Source: Kiloniellales bacterium (GTDB taxonomy: Bacteria > Pseudomonadota > Alphaproteobacteria > Kiloniellales > JAKSBE01). Taken from it: a stretch of DNA of 44,857 nucleotides. The position numbers and the translations under genes were made by a program. Below, in pieces: positions 23,855-31,550 of this stretch; the first letter of the stretch is position 1, and every line of letters begins with the position of its first letter. Below the pieces are notes generated by a model. The model did not search any database, had not been told where the DNA came from, and saw only the letters and a list, made by a program, of their open reading frames with translations. The stretch is from NCBI GenBank assembly GCA_028282935.1, contig JANQGU010000060.1:1-44857 (forward strand). The letters run 5' to 3'.

Positions 23855-25198
23855 CTACAGCTTGCCGTCGTCCTCGAAGGTCACGGTCCAGTCCTCGATC
23901 AGCTTGTCGAGGGCTTCCTGGGCCGTGCCCTTGTCGGCCACGACGTAGTCGTGCACGCGCTTCTGCATGGCCTGCATCAGCTCGGCGTAGGTCGGCTCCT
24001 GCCAGAAGTCCTGCACGCCCGACATGGCCTTCAGGAAGTCGGCCGCGAAGGGCGCCGTCTTGGCGAAGTCCGGATCGCCCAGGACTGCGGTGTGGCAGGA
24101 GTAGCCGCCCAGCGACCACCACTTCTTCTGGACGTCGGGCTTGGCGAACCACTTGATGTACTGCAGCGCCAGGTCCTTCTTGTCCGAGTAGGACACGACC
24201 GAGATGCCCTGGCCGCCGAGGGTCGAGGCCTCGATCTTCTGGCCGGGGTTGACGAAGAAGCCGGTCTTGTCGCCGCCCACGGCCTCGTCCTTGGCCAGGC
24301 CCGGGAAGAAGGCGAACCAGTTCATCATCATCGCCACCTGGCCCGACTTATAGGCGTCCAGGTTGGCGACCATGTAGGAATCGGAGTAGCCCGGCGGCGT
24401 GCAGCACTCGTAGATCGTCTTGTAGAACTCGAGCCCCTCGACCGCGTCGGCGGAGTTCACGAAGCCCTTCATGTCGTAGGGCTTTTCCGGGTTCTGGTAC
24501 TGGAAGCCCCAGGAGTAGAGCGCCGAGGTGACGCCCATGGTGATACCTTCCGAACCGCGCTCGGTGAAGATCGCGGCGCCGTAGACGGTCTTGCCGTCGA
24601 TCTCGCGGCCCTGGAAGAACTCGGCGACCTCCTTCAGCTCCGTCCAGGTCTTGGGCGGGGCGAGGTCGCGGCCGTGCTTGGCCTTGAACGCGGACTGAAG
24701 CTCCGGCTTGGCGAACCAGTCCTTGCGGTAGACCCAGCCGAGGGCATCGCCCATGGCCGGCAGGGCCCAGTACTCCGGGGCGCCCTTGGGCCAGGTCGAG
24801 TAGGCGTAGACCGTGGCCGGCAGGAAGTCATCCATCGAGATGCCTTCCTTGTCGAAGAACTCGTTCAGCTTGACGTAGTGGCCGTAGGTGGCGGAACCGC
24901 CGATCCACTGGCTGTCGCCGATCAGCAGGTCGCAGAGCTTGCCGCCGGAGTTCAGCTCGTTCAGGAACCGGTCGGCGAAATTGGTCCAGGGCACGAACTC
25001 GAACTTCATCGAGATGCCGGTCTCGGCGGTGAAGTCCTTCGACAGCTCGACCAGCGCGTTCGCCGGATCCCAGGCCGCCCAGCAGAGCGTGATCTCCTTG
25101 TCCTGGGCCAGGGCCCCCGTCGTGATCACCGTTGTGGCGCCGGTCGTGGCCGCGGCGGTCAACGCCGCGGCAGCCAGACACGCCTTCCATGTCCGCAT
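23855..25198 (-). CDS. ABC transporter solute-binding protein, first gene of the importer-Dha kinase operon
   Basis: A 447-residue periplasmic binding protein of the CUT1 (family 1) type. The signal peptide is MRTWKACLAAAALTAAATTGATT...ALAQ, and the mature protein begins DKEITLCWAAWDPANALVELSKDF. Later segments, DLLIGDSQWIGGSATYGHYVKLNEFF and ANLDAYKSGQVAMMMNWFAFFPG, are typical of polyol or oligosaccharide binders. It does not have the mature start I know from rhizobial glycerol-binding GlpV, so glycerol is not assumed. Several Cys are present (C39, an adjacent CC pair in YECCTPPGY, and one in YSCHTAV), which is unusual for this fold. Transcription is probably controlled by the GTTTAGT palindromes upstream. 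Confidence 0.9.
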   Translation of the reverse strand: MRTWKACLAAAALTAAATTGATTVITTGALAQDKEITLCWAAWDPANALVELSKDFTAETGISMKFEFVPWTNFADRFLNELNSGGKLCDLLIGDSQWIGGSATYGHYVKLNEFFDKEGISMDDFLPATVYAYSTWPKGAPEYWALPAMGDALGWVYRKDWFAKPELQSAFKAKHGRDLAPPKTWTELKEVAEFFQGREIDGKTVYGAAIFTERGSEGITMGVTSALYSWGFQYQNPEKPYDMKGFVNSADAVEGLEFYKTIYECCTPPGYSDSYMVANLDAYKSGQVAMMMNWFAFFPGLAKDEAVGGDKTGFFVNPGQKIEASTLGGQGISVVSYSDKKDLALQYIKWFAKPDVQKKWWSLGGYSCHTAVLGDPDFAKTAPFAADFLKAMSGVQDFWQEPTYAELMQAMQKRVHDYVVADKGTAQEALDKLIEDWTVTFEDDGKL

Positions 25199-25300
25199 GG
25201 CTTCCTCCCTAAAGAACGGCCGTTCTTCTTGTCGTCGGCACCCGCCGGAGCGGGGGCTCGCAACCGGCGAGAGCGAACGGCCTTCGGCTTGGGCCCGCCG

Positions 25301-25339
25301 GTTTAGTGATACTAAACTGGCTAACTAAACTCCTGTCAA
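25301..25339 (-). promoter_or_regulatory. Promoter with overlapping GTTTAGT-n3-ACTAAAC operator for the importer-dha operon
   Basis: On the minus strand, TTGACA (25334-25339) and TTTAGT (25311-25316) are 17 bp apart and form a good -35 and a fair -10. The perfect palindrome GTTTAGT-gat-ACTAAAC covers 25301-25317, and a further half-site ACTAAAC lies at 25324-25330 inside the spacer. A protein bound here would block polymerase, so repression is likely. The start of transcription would be about 105 bases upstream of the binding protein ATG. Confidence 0.65.
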
Positions 25340-25484
25340 GGGGCGACTGCCGGCCGGCGATAGATCATGAGCGTTTACAGGACAATTCCGGACATTTAGC
25401 ATCATCCGGAAAGCAATCGGCGCAGTATTATTGCTGCATCGCACCATCAGTTGTTGCGCCGCAAAAATCTGCAACCGGACGAAA

Positions 25485-25501
25485 GTTTAGTTCGCCTAAA
25501 C
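25485..25501. promoter_or_regulatory. Second GTTTAG...CTAAAC palindrome, upstream of the amidohydrolase
   Basis: GTTTAG-ttcgc-CTAAAC at 25485-25501 uses the same arms as the palindrome at 25301, but with a five-base spacer. It lies 34 bases before the amidohydrolase ATG. The shared half-site suggests that one regulator controls both divergent units. Bases 25340-25484 between the two sites hold no gene and are partly AT-rich. Confidence 0.55.
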
Positions 25502-25535
25502 CTCGGCCGAATCAGGGGGGAGAGGAGAGCAAGCC

Positions 25536-26811
25536 ATGGCAGACCTGCAATTCACCAACGTGCGCGTCCTCGACGGCAGCGGCACGGAGCCCTTCGAAGG
25601 CAGCGTCCTGCTGCGCGGCAACCGTATCGCCCAGATCGCCAAGGCCGGCGAGCCCCTGGACGGCAATGGCGCGGAGGTGATCGACGGCGGTGGGGCGACC
25701 CTGATGCCGGGGCTGATCGAGCCCCACGCCCACATCTCCTTCTGCGACACGCCGGATCTGGAAAGCCTGGGCGACATCCCGCCGGAAGAGCACACCTTGC
25801 TGACCATGAAGTACGGCCAAGAAGATGCTCGACCAGGGCTTCACGGCGATCTTCAGCGCCGCCGCCGCCAAGCCGCGGCTCGACGTCGTGATCCGCAACG
25901 CCATCGACGCCGGCGACATTCCGGGGCCGCGCATGCGCGCCGCCAGCCCCGAGCTGACCCCGACCAGCGGCCTGGGCGACGTGCGCCGCTGGCACATGCA
26001 CCGCGAGACCTTCGCCCTGACCTGCGACGGCGCCGACGAGTTCCGGAAGGTGGCGCGCATGATGGTGCGCGAAGGGGTCGACACCCTGAAGATGAATCCC
26101 TCCGGCGACGAGTTCATCCCCTGCGCCAGGGCCCACGAGACGGTCATGAACGAGGACGAGGTGGCTGCCGTCTGCGAGGTCGGGCGCAGCCGCGGCCTGA
26201 ACGTCGCGGTGCACACCCGCTCGGCCGAGAGCGTCAAGATGTCCCTGCGCCAGGGCGCCAACGTGCTCTACCACTGCACGCTTGCGGACGAGGAGGCCAT
26301 CGACATGCTGGAGGCCAAGAAGGACGAGATCTTCGTCGCGCCCACCGCCGGCATGGCCTACGTCACCTCGATCGGCGAGGGCCGGGACTACGGCATCGAC
26401 GCCGACCATCCGGTGGCGCAGTTCTTCGCCGCCGAGCTGGAGGCCGGCGCCGGGGCCATGAAGGAGCTCAAGAAGCGCGGCGTCCGGGTCCTGCCGGGCG
26501 GCGACTACGGCTTCGCCTGGAACCCCATCGGCACCAACGCCCGCGACATGGAGCACTTCGTCAACCTGCTCGACTACACGCCCCTGGAGGCGATCCGTGC
26601 CGCGACGCAGTACAGCGGCGAGCTCTTCGGCGAGGCGATTGGCCTGGTGCGGGAAGGCTACCTGGCCGACCTGATCCTGGTCGACGGCGACCCCTCCAAG
26701 GACATTTCGATCCTCCAGGACGCCGAGAGGCTGCTCGCGATCATGAAGGACGGCGCCTTCCACAAGGCCCCGGCCGAAGGCCTCGGCGCCGGGCGGGCCG
26801 CGGCGGAGTAG
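25536..26811 (+). pseudogene. Amidohydrolase (imidazolonepropionase-like) with a frameshift
   Basis: A metal-dependent amidohydrolase split by a frameshift. The first frame (25536 to about 25814) gives the N-terminal domain and the HxH metal motif in GLIEPHAHISF. The normal continuation AKKMLDQGFTAIFSAAAAKPRLD appears only in the frame starting at 25816. That frame carries the rest: VAVHTRSAES, NVLYHCTLAD, GGDYGFAWNPIGTNARD, YLADLILVDGDP, ending in TAG at 26811. One extra base, or two lost, around 25815 explains it. The joined protein would be about 424 residues, normal for the family. Either a real mutation or a sequencing error is possible. GGGGGGAGAGGAGAG precedes the ATG. The substrate is unknown. 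Confidence 0.8.
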
Positions 26812-26911
26812 CGCCGCGCCGGCCGTCGCGGCGGTGGGGGCGAGAAATCTGCGTCCTTTGCGGGCCGGCTGCGTCTTATCCGACGAAAGCCACCCAGCAA
26901 GGAGAACGACC

Positions 26912-27349
26912 ATGCGCCTGCAACTGGCCCTGAACGTCCGGAACATCGACGAGGCCGTGGCCTACTACGGCAAGCTCTTCGGCGCGAAGCCGCACAAGCG
27001 GCGGCCGGGCTACGCCAACTTCGCCATCGCGACGCCGCCCCTGAAGCTCGTGCTCTTCGAGAACCCCGAGGCTGCGGAGCGCCTGCACCATCTGGGCGTC
27101 GAGGTCCTGGCACCCGGCGCCCTCGCCGAGACCCGCGGCCGTCTCGAGGCCCTTGGCCTCCTCGACGACGTGCAGCTCGAAGAGACCTGCTGTCACGCGA
27201 CCCAGGACAAGCTCTGGTCCCAGGAGCCCCAGGGCCTGCGTTGGGAGTGGTACCGCATCACCGACGATGCGCCGGCCAAGGAACGGGTCGAGGCGGCGCC
27301 GATCTGCTGCAGCGGCGACGCCCCGTCGCGGCCGGCAAGCGCGACCTGA
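26912..27349 (+). CDS. ArsI/CadI-family vicinal-oxygen-chelate metalloenzyme
   Basis: A 145-residue protein of the glyoxalase/VOC fold. It resembles CadI and the ArsI carbon-arsenic lyases: LQLALNVRNIDEAVAYYGKLFGAKP at the start, PGYANFAIATPPLKLVLFENP, HHLGVEV with H60, a TCCHATQDK segment with vicinal C93-C94 as used for As(III), and RWEWY with E112. Gln4 stands where ArsI has a His, as in CadI. An extra CC pair is at the C-terminus (APICCSGD). The ATG at 26912 follows AAGGAGAACG. The sigma factor gene starts 15 bases after the stop. Metal or metalloid stress is the likely trigger, but the actual activity cannot be told. Confidence 0.82.
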   Translation: MRLQLALNVRNIDEAVAYYGKLFGAKPHKRRPGYANFAIATPPLKLVLFENPEAAERLHHLGVEVLAPGALAETRGRLEALGLLDDVQLEETCCHATQDKLWSQEPQGLRWEWYRITDDAPAKERVEAAPICCSGDAPSRPASAT

Positions 27350-27363
27350 AGGGCAGGGTCCCC

Positions 27364-27954
27364 ATGGCGGAGCGGGCGACCGCGGTCGAGCTTTCCTGGG
27401 CGGCCTTCGAGGCCCGGCTCCGCGCCTACGTGCGGCGGCGGGTCGAGTCCGCCGCCGTCGACGACGTGGTCGGCGACATCCTGCTTCGCCTGGTTCAGCA
27501 GCGCGCGGCCCTGGAGGCCGCCCGCAACCCCCTGGCCTGGATGCTCCGCCTCGCGGCCAATGCGGTCGCGGACCATCACCGCCGGCGCGACGTCGAGCGC
27601 CGCGCCTTGTCCCGGGCCCAGATGGAGGCGGGGGCCGGGACGGGGGCCTCGGGCCCCGAAGAGGACGGCACGGCGTCCGAGGAGATCAGCCATTGCATCC
27701 GCCCGCTGATCGAGGGCCTGCCGCAGCGCTACCGGGACGCCCTGCTCCTGACCGAGATCCGCGGCCTGAGCCAGGCCGAGGCGGCGCAGCGCCTGAACCT
27801 CTCGCGCTCGGGCATGAAGTCGCGGGTCCAGCGCGGCCGCGCCAAGCTGAAGCAGGCCCTGTTGCGCTGCTGCGACGTGCGGCGGGACGCGCGCGGCGGC
27901 GTGCTGGACTATCGGCGCCGGGGCGAAGCCTCAGGTCATTCACGGACGCCCTAA
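27364..27954 (+). CDS. sigZ: ECF-type RNA polymerase sigma factor, SigZ-like
   Basis: A 196-residue sigma factor. Region 2 spans about 12-80 (FEARLRAYVRRRVESAAVDDVVGDILLRLVQQ, then ARNPLAWMLRLAANAVADHHRRR). Region 4 spans about 115-165 (LIEGLPQRYRDALLLTEIRGLSQAEAAQRLNLSRSGMKSRVQRGRAKLKQAL). The C-terminal CCDVRRDARGGVLDYRRR with its CC pair matches the tail I know from SigZ proteins and could bind metal. No anti-sigma gene is next to it. The track's longer start overlaps the previous gene; the ATG at 27364 has GAAGGGCAGGG upstream. It is co-directional with the ArsI/CadI-like gene, suggesting a metal-responsive pair. Confidence 0.82.
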   Translation: MAERATAVELSWAAFEARLRAYVRRRVESAAVDDVVGDILLRLVQQRAALEAARNPLAWMLRLAANAVADHHRRRDVERRALSRAQMEAGAGTGASGPEEDGTASEEISHCIRPLIEGLPQRYRDALLLTEIRGLSQAEAAQRLNLSRSGMKSRVQRGRAKLKQALLRCCDVRRDARGGVLDYRRRGEASGHSRTP

Positions 27955-28276
27955 AGCCCGAATCCCGGGCGACTTCAAGAAATGGGTAAGTAAAAAGCGA
28001 AAATTCAAACGCGAAATCCTCAAGTATTTCTGTTATTTGCAGGGAAAAGCCGGATTCTTCATGATTGCTTAAGGGCCAGGGCGCACCGTTCCCGGGCTGG
28101 ACTCTTGAAGCCGAGGGGCCTGCCTCCGCCAGTACTTGAGCTGTGCCAAGAGCCGGAGGCAGGCGGGCGAGACAGCCGTCTTCGGACAGGTCGGAGGGGC
28201 GCCAGCGACGGCGGGGCCGGACCTGCAGCGTGATCATGGCCCCCAATTGGCGAGAGTGAAACGGGGGATCTGTTAC
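27955..28276. other. AT-rich spacer between sigZ-like and MHYT genes
   Basis: About 320 bases without a gene. The part from 27980 to 28060 is markedly A/T-rich for this window and probably carries the promoter of the MHYT gene. I cannot define boxes with confidence, and I see no structured RNA or repeat. Confidence 0.5.
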
Positions 28277-29122
28277 ATGTTCTCGGAGTTTTTCGTAACG
28301 GAGCAGCACGCCCAGTTCTACGACGTCGAGCAGAGCTACACCTTCTGGCTGGTGCTGGTCTCCTATGCGATCGCCGCCTTCGCGGCCTTCGTCTCCTTCT
28401 ACGTGGTCGAGCGCGTCGTCGCGGCGCCGACCCCCAACGCCCGGCTTCGCTGGCTGGCGACCGGCGGCGCGGCGATGGGGGCCGGCATCTGGTCCATGCA
28501 CTTTTCCGGCATGATGGCACTGGAGATGCCGGCTTGGCTCTGCGGCAACGCCAACGGCGACATTCATTACGATCCGACGCTGACGGTCGTCTCCGCCGTC
28601 TTCGCCATGCTGGCCAGCGGCTTCGCCTTCTACTTCGTCAGCAAGCAGTCGAAGAAGCTTGGCTCTCTGCTGGTCGCCGGCGTGATACTCGGTGGCGGTA
28701 TCGGGCTGATGCACTACACCGGCATGGCGGCGATGCGGATGTACGCGATCATCCGCTACGACCCGGTCTGGTTCGCGGTCTCGATCCTGGCCGCCGTGGT
28801 CCTGGCCAGCTACGCGCTCTGGCAGATGTCCTACACGCTGGAAGCCCGGCGGCAGGAGCGCAGCAACAATCGCGGCGTGGCGGCCCTGATCATGGGGCTC
28901 GCGATCACCCTGATGCACTACGCGGGCATGGCGTCGACCCACTTCCTGGCCGTTTCCGGTGAGGAGGCCAAGGAGCCGCTGGGCGGCATCGCCCTCAACG
29001 GCACCGTCGTCGGCGTGGCGATCACCGCCGTCGCCGTCGTGATCCTGGGCATGGCGCTCTTTGCCGCCAACAAGGAAGCCCAGCGGCAGTCGCAGCCGCT
29101 TCCGGCCGCCCAGGGCGGCTGA
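28277..29122 (+). CDS. Free-standing MHYT-domain integral membrane sensor
   Basis: A 281-residue membrane protein with seven predicted helices. The three characteristic motifs are MHFSGMMALEMP (near 75-85), MHYTGMAAMRM (near 150-160) and MHYAGMASTHF (near 215-225), each at the outer end of a helix. The MHYT domain is proposed to bind copper and sense O2, CO or NO. It usually precedes GGDEF/EAL or kinase domains, but here the protein ends after a short polar tail (NKEAQRQSQPLP) with no output domain. The ATG at 28277 begins the conserved part; the track's earlier start is unsupported. A strong terminator follows, so it is a single-gene transcript. Confidence 0.9.
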   Translation: MFSEFFVTEQHAQFYDVEQSYTFWLVLVSYAIAAFAAFVSFYVVERVVAAPTPNARLRWLATGGAAMGAGIWSMHFSGMMALEMPAWLCGNANGDIHYDPTLTVVSAVFAMLASGFAFYFVSKQSKKLGSLLVAGVILGGGIGLMHYTGMAAMRMYAIIRYDPVWFAVSILAAVVLASYALWQMSYTLEARRQERSNNRGVAALIMGLAITLMHYAGMASTHFLAVSGEEAKEPLGGIALNGTVVGVAITAVAVVILGMALFAANKEAQRQSQPLPAAQGG

Positions 29123-29169
29123 TCCCGGCGGCATCCGCCCTTCTGCGCGTATTTCTGGGGGACTCGTTT

Positions 29170-29207
29170 CGGGCGGCGGCCTTCGGGCCGCCGCCCGTCT
29201 CGTTTTT
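29170..29207 (+). terminator. Rho-independent terminator of the MHYT gene
   Basis: GGGCGGCGGCC-TTCG-GGCCGCCGCCC (29171-29196) forms a perfect 11-pair stem with a UUCG tetraloop, extended by one more C-G pair. It is followed within seven bases by TTTTT (29203-29207). This is the clearest intrinsic terminator in the window. Confidence 0.92.
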
Positions 29208-29271
29208 GTAGGGGGCCTCGGTCGATGCCGGTCGATCCGCGCCCGATTGAACCCGAAAGGGCGCCGTCTCT

Positions 29272-30255
29272 CTAGTCGGCCCCAACCTCGAGCGGCGCCT
29301 CGAGCAGCGCCTCGACCAGCCTCTGCACGGCCAAGCCGTCCCTCAGCGCCGGCAGCGGCGAGGCCGCGCCGTCGAAGCGCAGCGCCGCGGCGTCAAGGTT
29401 GCGTCTCTTGTCCTCCGCGCCGAGGTCGTCGATCTCGGACAAGGTCTCGCGCCAGGGCCCGCCGTCGCTCGCCAGCAAGCCGCCGCCGCTGTGCAGGCGG
29501 AAGCTGATGTCGCGGCCCCAGAGCGTGTATTCCGTGCCGATCGGCCCGGCACCGCCGCAGCCGGCGTTGATCACCACCGGAACGCCGCCGAAGTCGAGCT
29601 CGGCGAGCAGCCGGAGCTCGGCCAGGGCCGGGTCGGCGGGGAAACGCGGCAGGCTCCACAGAATCCGTCCTTCGCCGAGCAGCCGGCGGGTCAGATAGAG
29701 CCAGTGCGAGATCATCTCGCGGGTGAAGCCGCCCTGGGCGCGGCCGGCCAGCCAGGCGGCGTGGCTCTGGAAGGGCCGCGGCCAGGCGACCAGGTGGATG
29801 AAGATGTCGACCTTCGCGACCTCGCCCAGGGCGCCCGACGTCAAGGCCTCCTCGACCCGGGTGCTGGCGAGGGCGTTGCCGTGGTTGAAGTTGATCGCGT
29901 TCGCAAGGCCCGCCGCCTCGACGGCCGCGACCGCCGCCTCGCTCTCCGCGATGTCCACGCCCAGCGGCTTCTCGCAGTAGATCTTCTTGCCGGCCTCGGC
30001 GGCGGCCCGCAGATAGGCGGCGTGGCTGGCCGGAGGGCTGGCGATGTAGACCACCGAGACCCCGGGGTCCCGGATCAGGGCCTCGGCGCTCTCCGCGAAG
30101 ACGAGGCCGGGGTCTTGCTCCTTGGCCCCTGCGCAGGCTGCGCGGTCCGGATCCCAGGCCAGCAGCGGCCGGAACCGGGGATGTGCCGCCATGGCCTCCA
30201 GCATCGCCCGTCCCATGGCCCCCAGGCCGATGAGCCCGGTCCCGTAGATCTCCAC
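29272..30255 (-). CDS. Gfo/Idh/MocA-family oxidoreductase
   Basis: A 327-residue NAD(P)-dependent sugar or inositol-type dehydrogenase. The Rossmann motif GTGLIGLGAMGRAM is at about 5-18, the family's EKPL (KKIYCEKPLGVD) at about 91-102, and a C-terminal alpha/beta substrate domain follows. The dehydrogenase catalytic His-type segment may be FTREMISHWLYLTRRLLGE. The start is a GTG at 30253-30255 (MEIYGTG), seven bases after GGGAGG; the track's start 21 bases earlier lacks a ribosome site. It stands alone, convergent with the MHYT gene. The substrate is unknown. Confidence 0.87.
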   Translation of the reverse strand: MEIYGTGLIGLGAMGRAMLEAMAAHPRFRPLLAWDPDRAACAGAKEQDPGLVFAESAEALIRDPGVSVVYIASPPASHAAYLRAAAEAGKKIYCEKPLGVDIAESEAAVAAVEAAGLANAINFNHGNALASTRVEEALTSGALGEVAKVDIFIHLVAWPRPFQSHAAWLAGRAQGGFTREMISHWLYLTRRLLGEGRILWSLPRFPADPALAELRLLAELDFGGVPVVINAGCGGAGPIGTEYTLWGRDISFRLHSGGGLLASDGGPWRETLSEIDDLGAEDKRRNLDAAALRFDGAASPLPALRDGLAVQRLVEALLEAPLEVGAD

Positions 30256-30833
30256 CTCGCCATCCTCCCTTGCCACCTACGCCTGCGGCCACGCTAGCGG
30301 CTTTCGGACCCTGGTCAAACGCGCGCTTCGAGGCGGGCAGGAGGCGGCCAAGCCTCCGCATTTCGCATGGATAAAAAATTCTACTATAAGTAGTAGTTAT
30401 GGAGATCCAGGCCCCGCCCTGCGGATCGTGAAGCGAAATCGGCCGGGGATTGGCCCGACCGCGGGCCTATGCGTAAAGCGAATAGATTTTCGAATTTTTA
30501 TAACAGGATGTAAGAGATCAAAGCCCACCGCCGACTGGGCTTGCGGCACCCGATCGATCCGGATCGCTCCTTGATGGCCGGCTGTGACCGGAATCCGGAT
30601 CCCGATGTGTCGAAATTGGCTCTTCTGTGATCTGCACGTGTCACGTGCAATAAATCGACCCCTGCCGCGTTGTCCCAATATCCCTCGGCGGCGTCCGCCG
30701 GCGAGAGAGGCAGAAACTCCGCCAGAGCCGCGGCGTCCTCAAGGGCCGTCGCGCGAGGCGCTGGCGGAGTCCAGGAGGCTGGCGTGCAGGTTTCCTTTTC
30801 CAATCGATCCGGTCTTACTCGGAGGGACCCATC
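30256..30833. other. Long non-coding spacer between Gfo/Idh/MocA and carbonic anhydrase genes
   Basis: This spacer of about 580 bases is one of the largest gene-free stretches here. It has an AT-rich core (30365-30515) with a CTACT-ata-AGTAG inverted repeat at 30381-30393, and the 17-bp palindrome listed separately at 30633. The two short ORFs in the track lack family likeness and ribosome sites. Promoters for both divergent genes must lie here; an unannotated small RNA is possible but unsupported. Confidence 0.5.
30633..30649. promoter_or_regulatory. Perfect 17-bp palindrome TGCACGTG-T-CACGTGCA
   Basis: Eight-base arms with one central base form an exact dyad, as expected for a dimeric regulator's operator. 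It lies about 185 bases upstream of the carbonic anhydrase ATG and is followed by AATAAAT, a possible part of a promoter. The regulator is not identified. Confidence 0.55.
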
Positions 30834-31490
30834 ATGAGTGTAGGAATCGAGAGCGTCATAGACGGCGTCAGGCTCTTCAAGCACGAGGTGTTCGACAGCC
30901 GTAAGGAACAGTTCTCCGCCCTCGCACAAGGTCAATCGCCTCAGGTCTTGTTTGTGACCTGTTCCGATTCACGCGTCGTGCCGCATCTGATCACGCAGAC
31001 CCAGCCCGGCGACCTCTTCGTTCTGCGCAACGCCGGCAACATCCTGCCGCCGCACGGGGCCAACCACGGCGGTGAAGAGGCCACCATCGAGTACGCCGTC
31101 ACCGCCCTCGGTACCCGGCACATCGTCATTTGCGGCCATTCCCACTGCGGCGCCGTCAAGGGCTTGCTCTCGGCCCCTGAGGACCTGGCCGGGATGCCCT
31201 CGGTCGCCGACTGGCTCGTCTACGCCGAGGCGACCAAGCGCGCGATGACCGAGACGCACGCCGGCCTGGAAGGGGAGGCGCGGCTGCTGGCGGCGATCAA
31301 GGAGAACGTGATCGTCCAGATCGCCAATCTTCTGACCTATCCGGCGGTCTTCGCCAGGCACGCCCGGGGCGAACTGATGATCCACGGCTGGGTCTACTTG
31401 ATCGAAACCGGCGAGGTCCTGGCCTACGACTGGAAAAGCCGGACCTTCCGCGGCCTGGCGCGGCCCGTCGCCGAGGGCTCGAGCGCCTGA
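30834..31490 (+). CDS. Beta-class carbonic anhydrase
   Basis: A 218-residue zinc enzyme interconverting CO2 and bicarbonate in the cytoplasm. The zinc ligands are Cys43 (CSDSR), His102 and Cys105 (GHSHCGA); the Asp45-Arg47 dyad is intact. The segment GDLFVLRNAGN and the C-terminal half IHGWVYLIETGEVLAYD match plant/bacterial beta-type enzymes. GGAGGGACCC is the ribosome site. The SulP gene begins 60 bases after its stop, in the same direction, which links the enzyme to anion (probably bicarbonate) transport. Confidence 0.95.
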   Translation: MSVGIESVIDGVRLFKHEVFDSRKEQFSALAQGQSPQVLFVTCSDSRVVPHLITQTQPGDLFVLRNAGNILPPHGANHGGEEATIEYAVTALGTRHIVICGHSHCGAVKGLLSAPEDLAGMPSVADWLVYAEATKRAMTETHAGLEGEARLLAAIKENVIVQIANLLTYPAVFARHARGELMIHGWVYLIETGEVLAYDWKSRTFRGLARPVAEGSSA

Positions 31491-31550
31491 GCCGAGCCAA
31501 GCATCCAAGACACAGCGGCCAAGCAAAACAAAGCTACTGGAGAAGTTGCA

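Noticed and set aside
25816-26933. Continuation of the first amidohydrolase frame to 26933
   Set aside because: After the frameshift this frame turns into Arg-rich shadow sequence; the true continuation is in the neighbouring frame.
30397-30678. 93-residue minus-strand ORF in the long spacer
   Set aside because: No ribosome site and no family likeness; composition differs from real genes here.
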